From contig JAGLOF010000077.1 in assembly GCA_023139105.1 (NCBI GenBank), positions 1 through 53,982 on the forward strand: a DNA stretch of 53,982 nucleotides. The letters run 5' to 3'. Positions 45,641 to 53,799 of this stretch are shown here, one piece after another. How positions within the stretch are numbered: the first letter of the stretch is position 1; every line of letters begins with the position of its first letter. A model generated the notes under the pieces. That model made no database searches and was not told the DNA's origin. It saw nothing but the letters and a program-made list of their open reading frames with translations. This DNA comes from a bacterium (GTDB lineage: Bacteria; Zhuqueibacterota; QNDG01; JAGLOF01). A program made the position numbers and the translations under genes.

Positions 45641-45775
45641 TCACTCAATTATACACATTGCCAGTCCTGAATCGGCTAATTGTTGTACTGATTCAAGGAT
45701 AATCTGGCCTTCTTTATAGCCAAGGGCTGGACCCTGGGGCGTTAATATTGCTTGGGTGGCTGGCTGATTGGTCAT
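45641..45775 (-). CDS. 44-residue peptide encoded inside the export cluster
   Basis: Short ORF with a GGAGAG ribosome binding site 5 nt from the ATG, in the 278-nt gap between the adaptor-like gene and the peptidase gene, all on the same strand. The peptide begins MTNQPATQAILTPQGP, has a central GYKEGQIILESVQQLADSG amphipathic helix and ends AMCIIE, with its single Cys four residues from the C-terminus. There is no signal sequence, no transmembrane segment and no similarity I recognise. Possible roles: precursor of an exported or modified peptide, a regulator of translation, or a small subunit. Coding status rests on the start signal, the intact frame and the location only. Confidence 0.5.
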   Translation of the reverse strand: MTNQPATQAILTPQGPALGYKEGQIILESVQQLADSGLAMCIIE

Positions 45776-45832
45776 AATATCTCTCCGGATTGCTCCCCGA
45801 CCATACTACAGCCGGCAGGGGAGCATATTTGT

Positions 45833-47332
45833 TTAACGTCTTGAAAGTTTAATGCCAAAAACAACGGTTCCTACAACAAAGAAGATCAATACAATTATTA
45901 GAATCAGGCTTCCTAAAAGAGGTGTCTTGGCGGATATTTTAATCCTCACTGTCTTGTCTTCTGTCTGAACAGAACGGTTATTCGCCATGGCCTCTGACTT
46001 GATCTTGACTTCCTGTGCGCCAACACCTGTGTCATCAGGTGGAATCAATGTCAGTTTAACAATCTGCTTTTGCTCAACTTCCAGGCTTGAGATGAGATCA
46101 GGTTCAATTATGCTGCGCCAGTTGAGAGGATTGTCTGTAGAGATCTTAACATTATCAAGCCTGCGTGTTCCGGTGTTTTTAACAGTGATGTTCATCTGAA
46201 CCTGTTCGCCGGTTTTGATTTCATGATAGAGAGTGGGTGCTGCAATTTCAATGCGTCCCACACCACGGGGAATTAATTCCAGTTTTGTGCGGCCTGCATT
46301 TATGGTATTCAGTTTTTGTGCAGTCAGCGGGCCTTGCTGTCTCAATTTATTCAAATCCGATACTTCTTCCCTGGGCAGTGCCAGTACAAAGAATTCCAGA
46401 GGTTCATCTGTAATTATGTCATCATCAGCGCGATCAGGCAGATATACAACAAGGCTGAGCCGTTTGCTTGTTACGCCCTGTGGGAAACGTGTCTGACTGA
46501 TTCGGGCATTTGTGGCAGTGTCGAGAAATTCAAATGTTGCCTGACGCGGCAAGTTGACAACTTCCAATTTATAGATATCGTCGCCACTGGAGAATCTTTC
46601 CAGGTTCAGGTCATATGTTGCGCGACCGCCCAGATTGGCTTCTTGTGAAAATTGGCGGGAATTTATATCTACAATATTAGCTGATGCATCTTGCTGTAGT
46701 AGTACTGTGCGGCGTTCACTTCTGTCACCATAGTTTAAAAGAATTTGCAAAGACTCCACATCACGGAGCAATGTGAAATGAACTTCAACTGTCTTGCCCA
46801 TTTCAATGGAGGGGACATGAGCCTCGTAGGGATCGGCAATAATAGTCTCATCAGCTGCCGATGTCATCAGAGATACAAAGATGTTATAGACCTTTTCCTG
46901 ACGCATTTCAGGTGAAAAGATATCGCTGTGTGATTTAAAATAATTGAGAAATTCCTCGTTTGTAGCGGCTGTAGATTTAAGTACAACCTTAACCTTGCGT
47001 TTTTTATCTTTTGATTGATACTTAATGGCTTTTTGGACAATTATATATGATTGTTGATTCATTACCTTAAGTATCAGCTTTTGATAGTCCACTTCACGAC
47101 CGAGAAAGTCGTTTTTTGACCTGGTATATTCATCCCCACTGATGGCCTGATTGTCAAAAAGCTTTTTATCATTATCCATTTTCTGTTTTGCAGAGTCATA
47201 TGAGGCGCGGGCTTTTTTCAGGTCAAGAAGCAGGGAGGCCTGATCTTGCCTCTGGGCCATTACCGGGCCCGCGAATAGACTTGCCAGAATTATACTACAA
47301 GCAGCAAGAATGGGTAGGTGTCGCAGTTTCAT
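45833..47332 (-). CDS. Membrane-anchored periplasmic protein with adaptor-like coiled coil and NEW3/COG1470-like domain
   Basis: 499 aa. Signal peptide 1-26 (GPVMAQ). Residues 30-92 form a helical hairpin (LKKARASYDSAKQKMDNDK then AISGDEYTRSKNDFLGREVD) of the type found in membrane-fusion adaptor proteins that dock on TolC. A beta-rich middle follows, and about 365-470 looks like an NEW3/COG1470 Ig-like domain (VQMNITVKNTGTRRLDNVKI, LTLIPPDDTGVGAQEVKIK). A single C-terminal TM helix (about 472-495) ends in KLSRR, so the bulk is periplasmic. Unlike true adaptors it is anchored by the C-terminus and lacks lipoyl and barrel domains. It is encoded 31 nt after the TolC-family gene, supporting a bridging role. 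Confidence 0.65.
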   Translation of the reverse strand: MKLRHLPILAACSIILASLFAGPVMAQRQDQASLLLDLKKARASYDSAKQKMDNDKKLFDNQAISGDEYTRSKNDFLGREVDYQKLILKVMNQQSYIIVQKAIKYQSKDKKRKVKVVLKSTAATNEEFLNYFKSHSDIFSPEMRQEKVYNIFVSLMTSAADETIIADPYEAHVPSIEMGKTVEVHFTLLRDVESLQILLNYGDRSERRTVLLQQDASANIVDINSRQFSQEANLGGRATYDLNLERFSSGDDIYKLEVVNLPRQATFEFLDTATNARISQTRFPQGVTSKRLSLVVYLPDRADDDIITDEPLEFFVLALPREEVSDLNKLRQQGPLTAQKLNTINAGRTKLELIPRGVGRIEIAAPTLYHEIKTGEQVQMNITVKNTGTRRLDNVKISTDNPLNWRSIIEPDLISSLEVEQKQIVKLTLIPPDDTGVGAQEVKIKSEAMANNRSVQTEDKTVRIKISAKTPLLGSLILIIVLIFFVVGTVVFGIKLSRR

Positions 47333-47363
47333 AAGTTTTTTCCTTTCTATGGACAGTATTGTA

Positions 47364-48905
47364 TTAATTTAAATTCTCTTGTAGATAATCATCTTTTAAA
47401 TAGCTGCGATTATTCTGGAAATCCCAGAGCGTACGACGCTTTAAGTCAGCCACAGCTAGTTGATATGTGATAAAGGCACCCAGGTAATCGAGCTGAGTGT
47501 TTGCCAGGCGTTCTTGTTCTCGTGAGAGTTCCTGGCTTGTAATATCTCCGTTTTCAAAACGTAAACGGCTGATTTCATAAGACCTTTGAGAGACTTGTTG
47601 TGTTTTTTCATGAATCTTTAAACGACGTTTTGCTTCTCCTACGCTACGCACTATGTCCCGGGCCTGGCGTTCAATAGTTACCTTTGTGTTTTCCTTCTCC
47701 AATTGTCTGCGGCGGAGATGTGCTTGTTCCTGCTGTACGCGGGAAGAACCACGACCCCAGTCGAATATTGGATATGATAGTCTAAAAGTAACGCCACGGT
47801 TTGGATCCCGGTCAGTGAAGTTGTCAAATGAAGATTGAAAGAGCTCATTTGTATTGCCGCTGCCCAAGGTGGATACACCGGTTATATCGTAATAGGCCGT
47901 AATGTCACCGCGGAATTCACGTACGCGTTTGGCCCGATTTACTTCAATCTTCTGTAATTCAATTTGAAGTTCGGCTTCTGTGAGTTCCAGCCTGTGACGC
48001 AGGGCCTCATCTATGGCCTTGCGTAGATCAACCTCAAATGTCTCATATTGAAGATCTGTAATGATATTGATATCATCTGCAAGTTCCAGTCCGATGAGCT
48101 GTTTGAATGAATCTTTTTCTCTCTCCAGAGTTCCCTGTGCGGCAGACATATTTGCTTCATCGGTGGAGACATCTACTTCACTTATCAGGACATCGCCTTC
48201 AGGTATGCGCCCTGTCTCTGACTTTAACGTAGCCACACGATGAGCCTCTTGTGAGTTTTTAAGTTTTTCTTTTGCTATTTCAACCTGGCGGGTAGCACGG
48301 TATAAAGAGTAGAATCCCCGTGTCACATCATAGATAATATCCATCTGAGCCCGGGTGAACATGGCGGAAGTTCTCTCAAAATCGAATCTCGCCCTGTTTA
48401 AGTTTTCCTTTAAAGTATTGGCGGTAAAGATTGGCTGTGTGAAGCTTAGACTCAATGATGTGTAGGCCTGGTCAGTTCTGATTTGTTTGTAATCCCTCAA
48501 GGCCAATGTATTTCTTTGTTCTTCCTGATAGGCCAGAGACCGTAATCTGAAGTTACCACCGGTTGGCAGCATGACAGTGAATTGAAGGTCGGCACCAACT
48601 CTGAGAGAACCATATGAATTGTATACGGGTAAATCGTCAGGTCTCTGGACAGGAATTACATTCTCATTCCATTCCGGTGCGAATAGACTGAAATCGATAC
48701 GCGGTTTAAATTGAGCCTTGAAGTAATTGAAATATTGTTCTGTTGCCGTCTTCTGTTCCATGTATGATTTTACAGTATAACTCTGTCCCAGCGCAATGCG
48801 AATAGCCTCGTCATAGGTAAGGGTTCTGGCAGTTTGTGCCATAAGGGGCAGGACCAGCAAGCATGCAGCCATGATGGTCATAATTCGTTTATTTAACATT
48901 GGCAA
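47364..48905 (-). CDS. TolC-family outer membrane efflux protein
   Basis: 513 aa. Signal peptide (1-22, PLMAQ), then two repeats of the OEP domain with long helical hairpins: LTYDEAIRIALGQSYTVKS at the start, RARFDFERTSAMFTRAQMD, VATLKSETGRIPEGDVLISEV, and in the second half ALRHRLELTEAELQIE, VSQRSYEISRLRFENGDIT and LDYLGAFITYQLAVADLK. Strands for the barrel lie around LSLSFTQPIF and TFRLSYPIFDWG. It provides the outer-membrane conduit. It is the first gene of the same-strand run leading to the permeases; GGAG lies 5 nt before the ATG. Confidence 0.92.
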   Translation of the reverse strand: MPMLNKRIMTIMAACLLVLPLMAQTARTLTYDEAIRIALGQSYTVKSYMEQKTATEQYFNYFKAQFKPRIDFSLFAPEWNENVIPVQRPDDLPVYNSYGSLRVGADLQFTVMLPTGGNFRLRSLAYQEEQRNTLALRDYKQIRTDQAYTSLSLSFTQPIFTANTLKENLNRARFDFERTSAMFTRAQMDIIYDVTRGFYSLYRATRQVEIAKEKLKNSQEAHRVATLKSETGRIPEGDVLISEVDVSTDEANMSAAQGTLEREKDSFKQLIGLELADDINIITDLQYETFEVDLRKAIDEALRHRLELTEAELQIELQKIEVNRAKRVREFRGDITAYYDITGVSTLGSGNTNELFQSSFDNFTDRDPNRGVTFRLSYPIFDWGRGSSRVQQEQAHLRRRQLEKENTKVTIERQARDIVRSVGEAKRRLKIHEKTQQVSQRSYEISRLRFENGDITSQELSREQERLANTQLDYLGAFITYQLAVADLKRRTLWDFQNNRSYLKDDYLQENLN

Positions 48906-49220
48906 TCTCCAAAAAAAATAATTATCAGGAATCTATGGATTGTTGTAAGCAATTGGTATGCCATATATAAATTATTGTCCTTGTTGTGCCTTGTAAGTAA
49001 TTGTTTAGTAAGAATTTATTCGATTTGTACCCGGGGGATGATATATAGATAGTTCTTGGATATGGGTAATGAGTTACCCGTATTGTGGGTATGTGGCTAC
49101 TCACATGATAAATTGGAAGAAACGTGCAACTTCCAGAATTTTATTATTGAAATCGCGAAGAAATTTGATTAATCTTAGAGTCATACTTACTACACATTCT
49201 ATTTATTCAGGAGTCATCCT
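48906..49220. other. 315-nt divergent intergenic region
   Basis: Separates the minus-strand export cluster from the plus-strand 5'-nucleotidase gene and must hold both promoters, but I find no convincing -35/-10 pair. It contains CCCGGGGG at 49030-49037 and a short inverted repeat TGGAAG (49114-49119)/CTTCCA (49130-49135). A 36-codon frame at 49062-49172 lacks a ribosome binding site and is not called. Confidence 0.5.
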
Positions 49221-50681
49221 GTGCGAAAATGTTTATGGACTCTTATTTCCCTGTCAGCCCTCGTGGTATTTATGCAGTTATCCTGCAAAAAACAAGCTAC
49301 TGAACCAGGTGGTGGCAGCAAGCTAAATAGTGCTACAGTAAAGATTATTTACACAAATGATGAACATGGATGGATGGACGCATCTGCAGATCAGGATGGT
49401 GCTGCATCTATGATGGGCCTTTGGCGTAATAATGAAGCTTATACTGATGATGCATCTACGCTGATTCTCAGCGGTGGTGATAATTGGTCTGGCCCGGCAA
49501 TCTCTACCTGGTTTAGAGGCGAGTCAATGACTGCCGTGATGAATGCCATGGAGTATGATGCCGCTGCAATTGGCAATCATGAATTTGATTTTAAGATAGA
49601 AGGTCTTGAGCATCGTTTTGAAGAATCAACAATATCATATCTTGCTGCAAATATTCTCAACAAAACTGATGGACAGACAGCGTCTTTTGCAAAAGCGTAT
49701 ACAATTGAGGTGAATAATGGAGTCAAGGTCGGCATAATCGGGCTTGCCAGTGTCAAGACACCCTATACTACATTTCCAGCATATGTAGAGGATTACTATT
49801 TTGAGTCCTATGAAGTCACTCTTGATGCTGTGCTGCCACAATTAGAAGATGAAGATGTGGATATGGTAATTATATTGGGTCATCTTACAGGGGCCGAACT
49901 CTCTGCTCTTGTTCCTTATGCAGCCAGAAAAAATATTCCGCTTATTCTTGGGGGCCACAGCCATCAGCGAATAAATAATTGCATTAACGGTGTAACTATC
50001 TTGCAGGCCGGATCGTATATGAAGGACTATGGCCGCATTGATATCACCTGGGATGTTGATGCAGACACATTGATCGATATTTCATCATCACTTAAAAATA
50101 ATAAAAATGGTATTGCCGATAACACTGTTGCTGCGATAGTAGATATATGGCGACAACGTACAGATGCTGAACTGGCACTGCCTATAGGTTATGCCGACGC
50201 TGAGATTGGCAGACGTAGTCCGGAGATGGCTAATTTAATTACAGATTCCTGGTTAGTGGCTATTCCCCAGGCAGATGTGGCATTGACCAACAGCGGCGGT
50301 ATAAGACAATCCATTTCGCAGGGTGTCATCACATTGGCTACAATTGTAGGTGTACTGCCGTTTGAGAATTTTATATATCAACTGGAGCTAAGCGGTTCGC
50401 AGCTGATGGATTTTGCGCAGGGTCTGGAACCGGGAGGACTGTCTTACACTAACGGTTGGAAAATGGCAGACGGATCTGCCGTACATCCTGATTCAATGTA
50501 TGTGGTCTTGACAACGGATTATATCTACTCCAGTTCTAACAGTAATGTTGCCAATTATGACACTACTCCATATGAAACGGGAATTCACTGGCGTCAGCCG
50601 GTAATAGACTGGATAAGTTCTCTAAAGACCGATGAATCTGATCCGCTCAATAATTATCTGGATACTCAGAGCCGTAAATAG
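49221..50681 (+). CDS. 5'-nucleotidase/metallophosphatase family lipoprotein
   Basis: 486 aa from a GTG start with AGGAG 7 nt upstream. A lipoprotein signal ends at QLSC (Cys22). The calcineurin-like metallophosphatase domain has metal-binding motifs NDEHG (46-50), GGDNW, GNHEFDF, ILGHLTG and GGHSHQR; the C-terminal nucleotide-binding domain has NSGGIRQ and a GVLPFENFIYQLELSG segment. Such UshA-like enzymes hydrolyse nucleotides or other phosphomonoesters in the periplasm or on the outer membrane to recover nucleosides and phosphate. The family is usually 500-600 aa; this one is slightly compact but complete. Confidence 0.9.
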   Translation: MRKCLWTLISLSALVVFMQLSCKKQATEPGGGSKLNSATVKIIYTNDEHGWMDASADQDGAASMMGLWRNNEAYTDDASTLILSGGDNWSGPAISTWFRGESMTAVMNAMEYDAAAIGNHEFDFKIEGLEHRFEESTISYLAANILNKTDGQTASFAKAYTIEVNNGVKVGIIGLASVKTPYTTFPAYVEDYYFESYEVTLDAVLPQLEDEDVDMVIILGHLTGAELSALVPYAARKNIPLILGGHSHQRINNCINGVTILQAGSYMKDYGRIDITWDVDADTLIDISSSLKNNKNGIADNTVAAIVDIWRQRTDAELALPIGYADAEIGRRSPEMANLITDSWLVAIPQADVALTNSGGIRQSISQGVITLATIVGVLPFENFIYQLELSGSQLMDFAQGLEPGGLSYTNGWKMADGSAVHPDSMYVVLTTDYIYSSSNSNVANYDTTPYETGIHWRQPVIDWISSLKTDESDPLNNYLDTQSRK

Positions 50682-50703
50682 TTTGATTATTGTTTTATCT
50701 GAA

Positions 50704-50733
50704 TTGACAGTTATTTTAATAATGCTCTAACAT
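50704..50733 (+). promoter_or_regulatory. Possible promoter of the large TonB receptor transcript
   Basis: TTGACA (50704-50709), 18-nt spacer, TAACAT (50728-50733). The -35 is perfect, the -10 weak. It would give a 5' leader of about 230 nt. Confidence 0.3.
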
Positions 50734-50828
50734 GTATATTGTTTATTTTTGTGATGCGTATAAATGTCTTTGTAATTTGTAATCTTTTATATTACATGAT
50801 CAATCAAACAGGGAAAGACGATAAGTAG

Positions 50829-50850
50829 TGAGTCTTTAGGAGGAGACTCA
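50829..50850 (+). promoter_or_regulatory. Hairpin presenting a Shine-Dalgarno sequence in its loop
   Basis: TGAGTCT (50829-50835) and AGACTCA (50844-50850) form a perfect 7-bp stem whose 8-nt loop TTAGGAGG carries the full AGGAGG. The ATG of a short ORF follows immediately at 50851. Confidence 0.5.
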
Positions 50851-50946
50851 ATGAAAGTTGTTCACCGGCTGTTTTGCCCGGGGGGTGGAATAGTCTGCAT
50901 CTTCTTGCGCGAGATGATGCTGTCCTTTGTGACATGTTCAATTTAA
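50851..50946 (+). CDS. 31-residue leader-like ORF upstream of the TonB receptor
   Basis: Starts with ATG 7 nt after a perfect AGGAGG and ends 24 nt before the receptor ATG. The product (MKVVHRLFCPGGGIVCIFLR, then EMMLSFVTCSI) has three Cys and is hydrophobic but not signal-like. It could be a leader peptide affecting receptor translation or a degraded start. There is no homology I recognise, so coding status is uncertain. Confidence 0.35.
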   Translation: MKVVHRLFCPGGGIVCIFLREMMLSFVTCSI

Positions 50947-50970
50947 TCCTAGAAGAAGGAGGAGTTACAG

Positions 50971-53736
50971 ATGAAAAATTGGGTAAGGTTTACCCTGGCC
51001 ATCATGTTGGTGGTGCTGCCCATGGGCCTGTTTGCGGCCGATGGCGTAATTAAAGGTAAAGTAGTCAATGCCGGTACAGGGCGCCCCCTGGCTGGTGCTA
51101 ATGTAATACTTCAGGGTACAACCATGGGTGCTGCATCAGGCCGTCTTGGTACCTTTGAAATCACCGGCGTTCCTACCGGTAATTACACAATCAAAATAAT
51201 GTTTATGGGCTACAAGAACAAAGAAGTTCAGGTAACCGTAGCTGCTGGCCAAGCCGGTGATATTTTGGTTGAACTGGAAACAACCACATTGATGACTGAA
51301 GGCACATCCATTCAGGGCAACCTGGCTGTTGATCGTGAAACACCTATTGCGTTCACAACTCTTTCAGGTGATGAACTGAAAGGAAACTACACAACTGGTG
51401 ACATGCCTGATCTGATGAAAACTGTTCCCGGAGTCTTCACAACTTCTGCCGGTCTGGGTGAAGCTGACCTGCGTATCCGTGGATTTGACCAGGATAAAGT
51501 ACAGATCATGATCAATGGTATTCCTGTGAATGATCCCGAATCACAGCAAGTATACTGGTCTAACTGGACTGGTCTTTCCTCCACTGTCAAGTCTATGCAG
51601 ATACAGCGCGGTGCCGGTTCTTCTCTTTATGGTTCTGGCGTATTTGGCGGTTCTGTTAATATAGAGACCATGGGTGTAAAACCAACTTCCGGTATTACAT
51701 TCCGCAGCTCTGCCGGTTACTTCAATACAGAAGGTAATACAGCTGATGGTAAGATTGCCGATGGTAATGGCGGATTTGAATCTTATTCCCCAATTAATTA
51801 TAATGTTTCTCTTCAGTATAACTCCGGTCTGTTGTATGACGGCAAGTTGAACTACAGCGTTATGTTTGAACGTAAAGCCGGTGACTCTTATGTAAACGGC
51901 ACATACTATGATGGTTATTCTTTTGGTCTGGAAGTGCAGTCTATCTTTACTGATCACAAGTTGCTCTTCAGTGCGATTGCAGCACCTCAGGAACATAATC
52001 AGTCCCGTACAATGCAGGATCTGAGACTAATCCCCACCTTGGGTCGTGAGTACAACCGTTACAATAATGAAGCCCAGCTTAATCATTACTTTAAACCCCA
52101 GGCATCTCTGCGTCATGAGTGGACAATCTCTGACAAACAATTTATGAGTACCAATATGTTTGCTACCATGGGACGCGGCGGTGGTCAGTACCTGAGAAAT
52201 GATTCATTTGATGTTATAACAGGTTCTGTAGGTTATAAAGATGCCTCAGCTTACAACGATCGTAAGTACTTTGCCCGTCACGCCAGATATGTTTATGAGC
52301 AGACAGGGCATGCCGTCACAGGTTATGATGCGGCTAGCAATACCTTCACCTATGATGGTGATACCGAGAATCCTTATAAAGGATCAAACCTGATTACCAG
52401 TACTTACAATCATACTTGGCAAAATGACAGTCGCAATGAACATAACCAGTTCGGTTTCAATACTTATTACCAACATCAGATTAATGAACAGGCTAAATTA
52501 ACTGTTGGTGGTGAATTTCGTTACTGGCACGGTTTCCACTATGCTGTCTCCGAGCAGTTCCAGAAATATAATCCTACTACCGCTGGTGTCACATTGCTGG
52601 ATGAAGCACAGCGTCGTTATGACTATGACACAGATGTATACAATGGCACGGCCTTCTTGCGTTACATGGTAAAACCTGTTGAAAACCTTACAACTCAGAT
52701 TGATCTTAGCTATAATATGGTGCGCCAGGTTGTGGTTGAAAATGCTATTGAGCAGTATGATTTTGCCGGTGAAAAATTTACTGGCGTCTCTTTCCGTAAT
52801 TCCCGTGATTCCGGCAAATACACAGATGCCGATTACGAGCGCAACTATAATTTCTTCTCACCCAAGTTTGGTGCTAACTACAACATCAATAAAAACCTGA
52901 ATGTTCTGGCCAATGTAACTATAGCCAAAAAAGAACCCCGTGTTGGTGATTGGTATGACCGTAGTAATGGTCCTGGATACCGCCAACCCGAAGGTGTTAA
53001 GTTGAATCCCGAGAAGAACACGAACATGGAAGTTGGCGTTGGTTATGCTGATGCCAATGTGGCCGTGAATGTTAACTACTATCATTCAACCTATGATGAC
53101 AAGATTGAATCTATCTATGACAGCCGCGACAATGGTCAGACCATCAATGCCGGTAAAGCCGTGCATCAGGGTGTTGAAGTAGGTGTACGTGGTGCGTACT
53201 TGGGCATTGATATGTCAGGTTCTTTTACCTATGCCAAAAATCGCTGGCAGAATATGAACCCCAATATTGAAACTATCTTTAGTGCTGATCCTGAAGATGT
53301 AGTTGGTAAAGTTGTACCTTTTGCACCTGAAATCATGGCCAATGCCGCAATCGGTTACAGTCTCTCCAATGGCATTCGCGTTGGATTGGGTTTTAGCTGG
53401 TTTGATGAGTACTACGCCACATATACTAATGATTTCCGTCCCCTGGATGAGAATGGTGATTATATGAGAGATGCCAACGGCGACTACATCTACGAAGATG
53501 CTAAATTGCCCGTATTCATGGACATCAGCTTCAACGTTTCTGTGCCTTTCCAGGTTATGGGCAAACGCATCAATGTCCGTTTAGACCTGAACAATATTAC
53601 AAATCATGACAATTTTACCAGAGCCTCTTTGTCTAAAGATTACAACCGTAATGATCAATATGCCGGTCGTAGCAACTGGTATGTACAACAGGCTCCTTTG
53701 TTTAATGCTTTTGTGACTACTACTATTGAGTTGTAA
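50971..53736 (+). CDS. TonB-dependent receptor with carboxypeptidase-like regulatory domain
   Basis: 921 aa with AAGGAGGAG upstream of the ATG. Signal peptide 1-22 (GLFAAD), then a CarboxypepD_reg/Ig-like domain (about 23-112, GKVVNAGTGRPLAGANVILQ), plug domain (about 125-235, LMKTVPGVFTTSAGLGEADL, RIRGFDQDKVQIMINGIPVN, IQRGAGSSLYGSGVFGG) and a large barrel ending VTTTIEL. Codon choice is shifted to C-ending codons (AAC, TAC, CCC, GGC) compared with neighbours, suggesting strong expression. The ligand is unknown; domain order is of the type used for glycans, peptides or siderophores. It is followed by a strong terminator. Confidence 0.92.
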   Translation: MKNWVRFTLAIMLVVLPMGLFAADGVIKGKVVNAGTGRPLAGANVILQGTTMGAASGRLGTFEITGVPTGNYTIKIMFMGYKNKEVQVTVAAGQAGDILVELETTTLMTEGTSIQGNLAVDRETPIAFTTLSGDELKGNYTTGDMPDLMKTVPGVFTTSAGLGEADLRIRGFDQDKVQIMINGIPVNDPESQQVYWSNWTGLSSTVKSMQIQRGAGSSLYGSGVFGGSVNIETMGVKPTSGITFRSSAGYFNTEGNTADGKIADGNGGFESYSPINYNVSLQYNSGLLYDGKLNYSVMFERKAGDSYVNGTYYDGYSFGLEVQSIFTDHKLLFSAIAAPQEHNQSRTMQDLRLIPTLGREYNRYNNEAQLNHYFKPQASLRHEWTISDKQFMSTNMFATMGRGGGQYLRNDSFDVITGSVGYKDASAYNDRKYFARHARYVYEQTGHAVTGYDAASNTFTYDGDTENPYKGSNLITSTYNHTWQNDSRNEHNQFGFNTYYQHQINEQAKLTVGGEFRYWHGFHYAVSEQFQKYNPTTAGVTLLDEAQRRYDYDTDVYNGTAFLRYMVKPVENLTTQIDLSYNMVRQVVVENAIEQYDFAGEKFTGVSFRNSRDSGKYTDADYERNYNFFSPKFGANYNINKNLNVLANVTIAKKEPRVGDWYDRSNGPGYRQPEGVKLNPEKNTNMEVGVGYADANVAVNVNYYHSTYDDKIESIYDSRDNGQTINAGKAVHQGVEVGVRGAYLGIDMSGSFTYAKNRWQNMNPNIETIFSADPEDVVGKVVPFAPEIMANAAIGYSLSNGIRVGLGFSWFDEYYATYTNDFRPLDENGDYMRDANGDYIYEDAKLPVFMDISFNVSVPFQVMGKRINVRLDLNNITNHDNFTRASLSKDYNRNDQYAGRSNWYVQQAPLFNAFVTTTIEL

Positions 53737-53760
53737 GCAGTAGTTGTTGTAAGCTTTTTA

Positions 53761-53787
53761 AACCCCGCTTCGGCGGGGTTTTTTTTT
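53761..53787 (+). terminator. Rho-independent terminator with UUCG tetraloop
   Basis: AACCCCGC (53761-53768), TTCG loop, GCGGGGTT (53773-53780), then a run of seven more T. It sits 24 nt after the receptor stop; an ideal strong terminator. Confidence 0.95.
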
Positions 53788-53799
53788 ATGGTATTCAAA

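Noticed and set aside
45641..45775. Calling the 44-aa peptide a known bacteriocin or RiPP precursor
   Set aside because: No leader cleavage motif (such as double Gly), no modification enzyme and no homology; kept as an uncharacterised peptide.
49062..49172. 36-codon frame upstream of the 5'-nucleotidase gene
   Set aside because: No Shine-Dalgarno sequence and no recognisable pattern; likely chance in the divergent promoter region.
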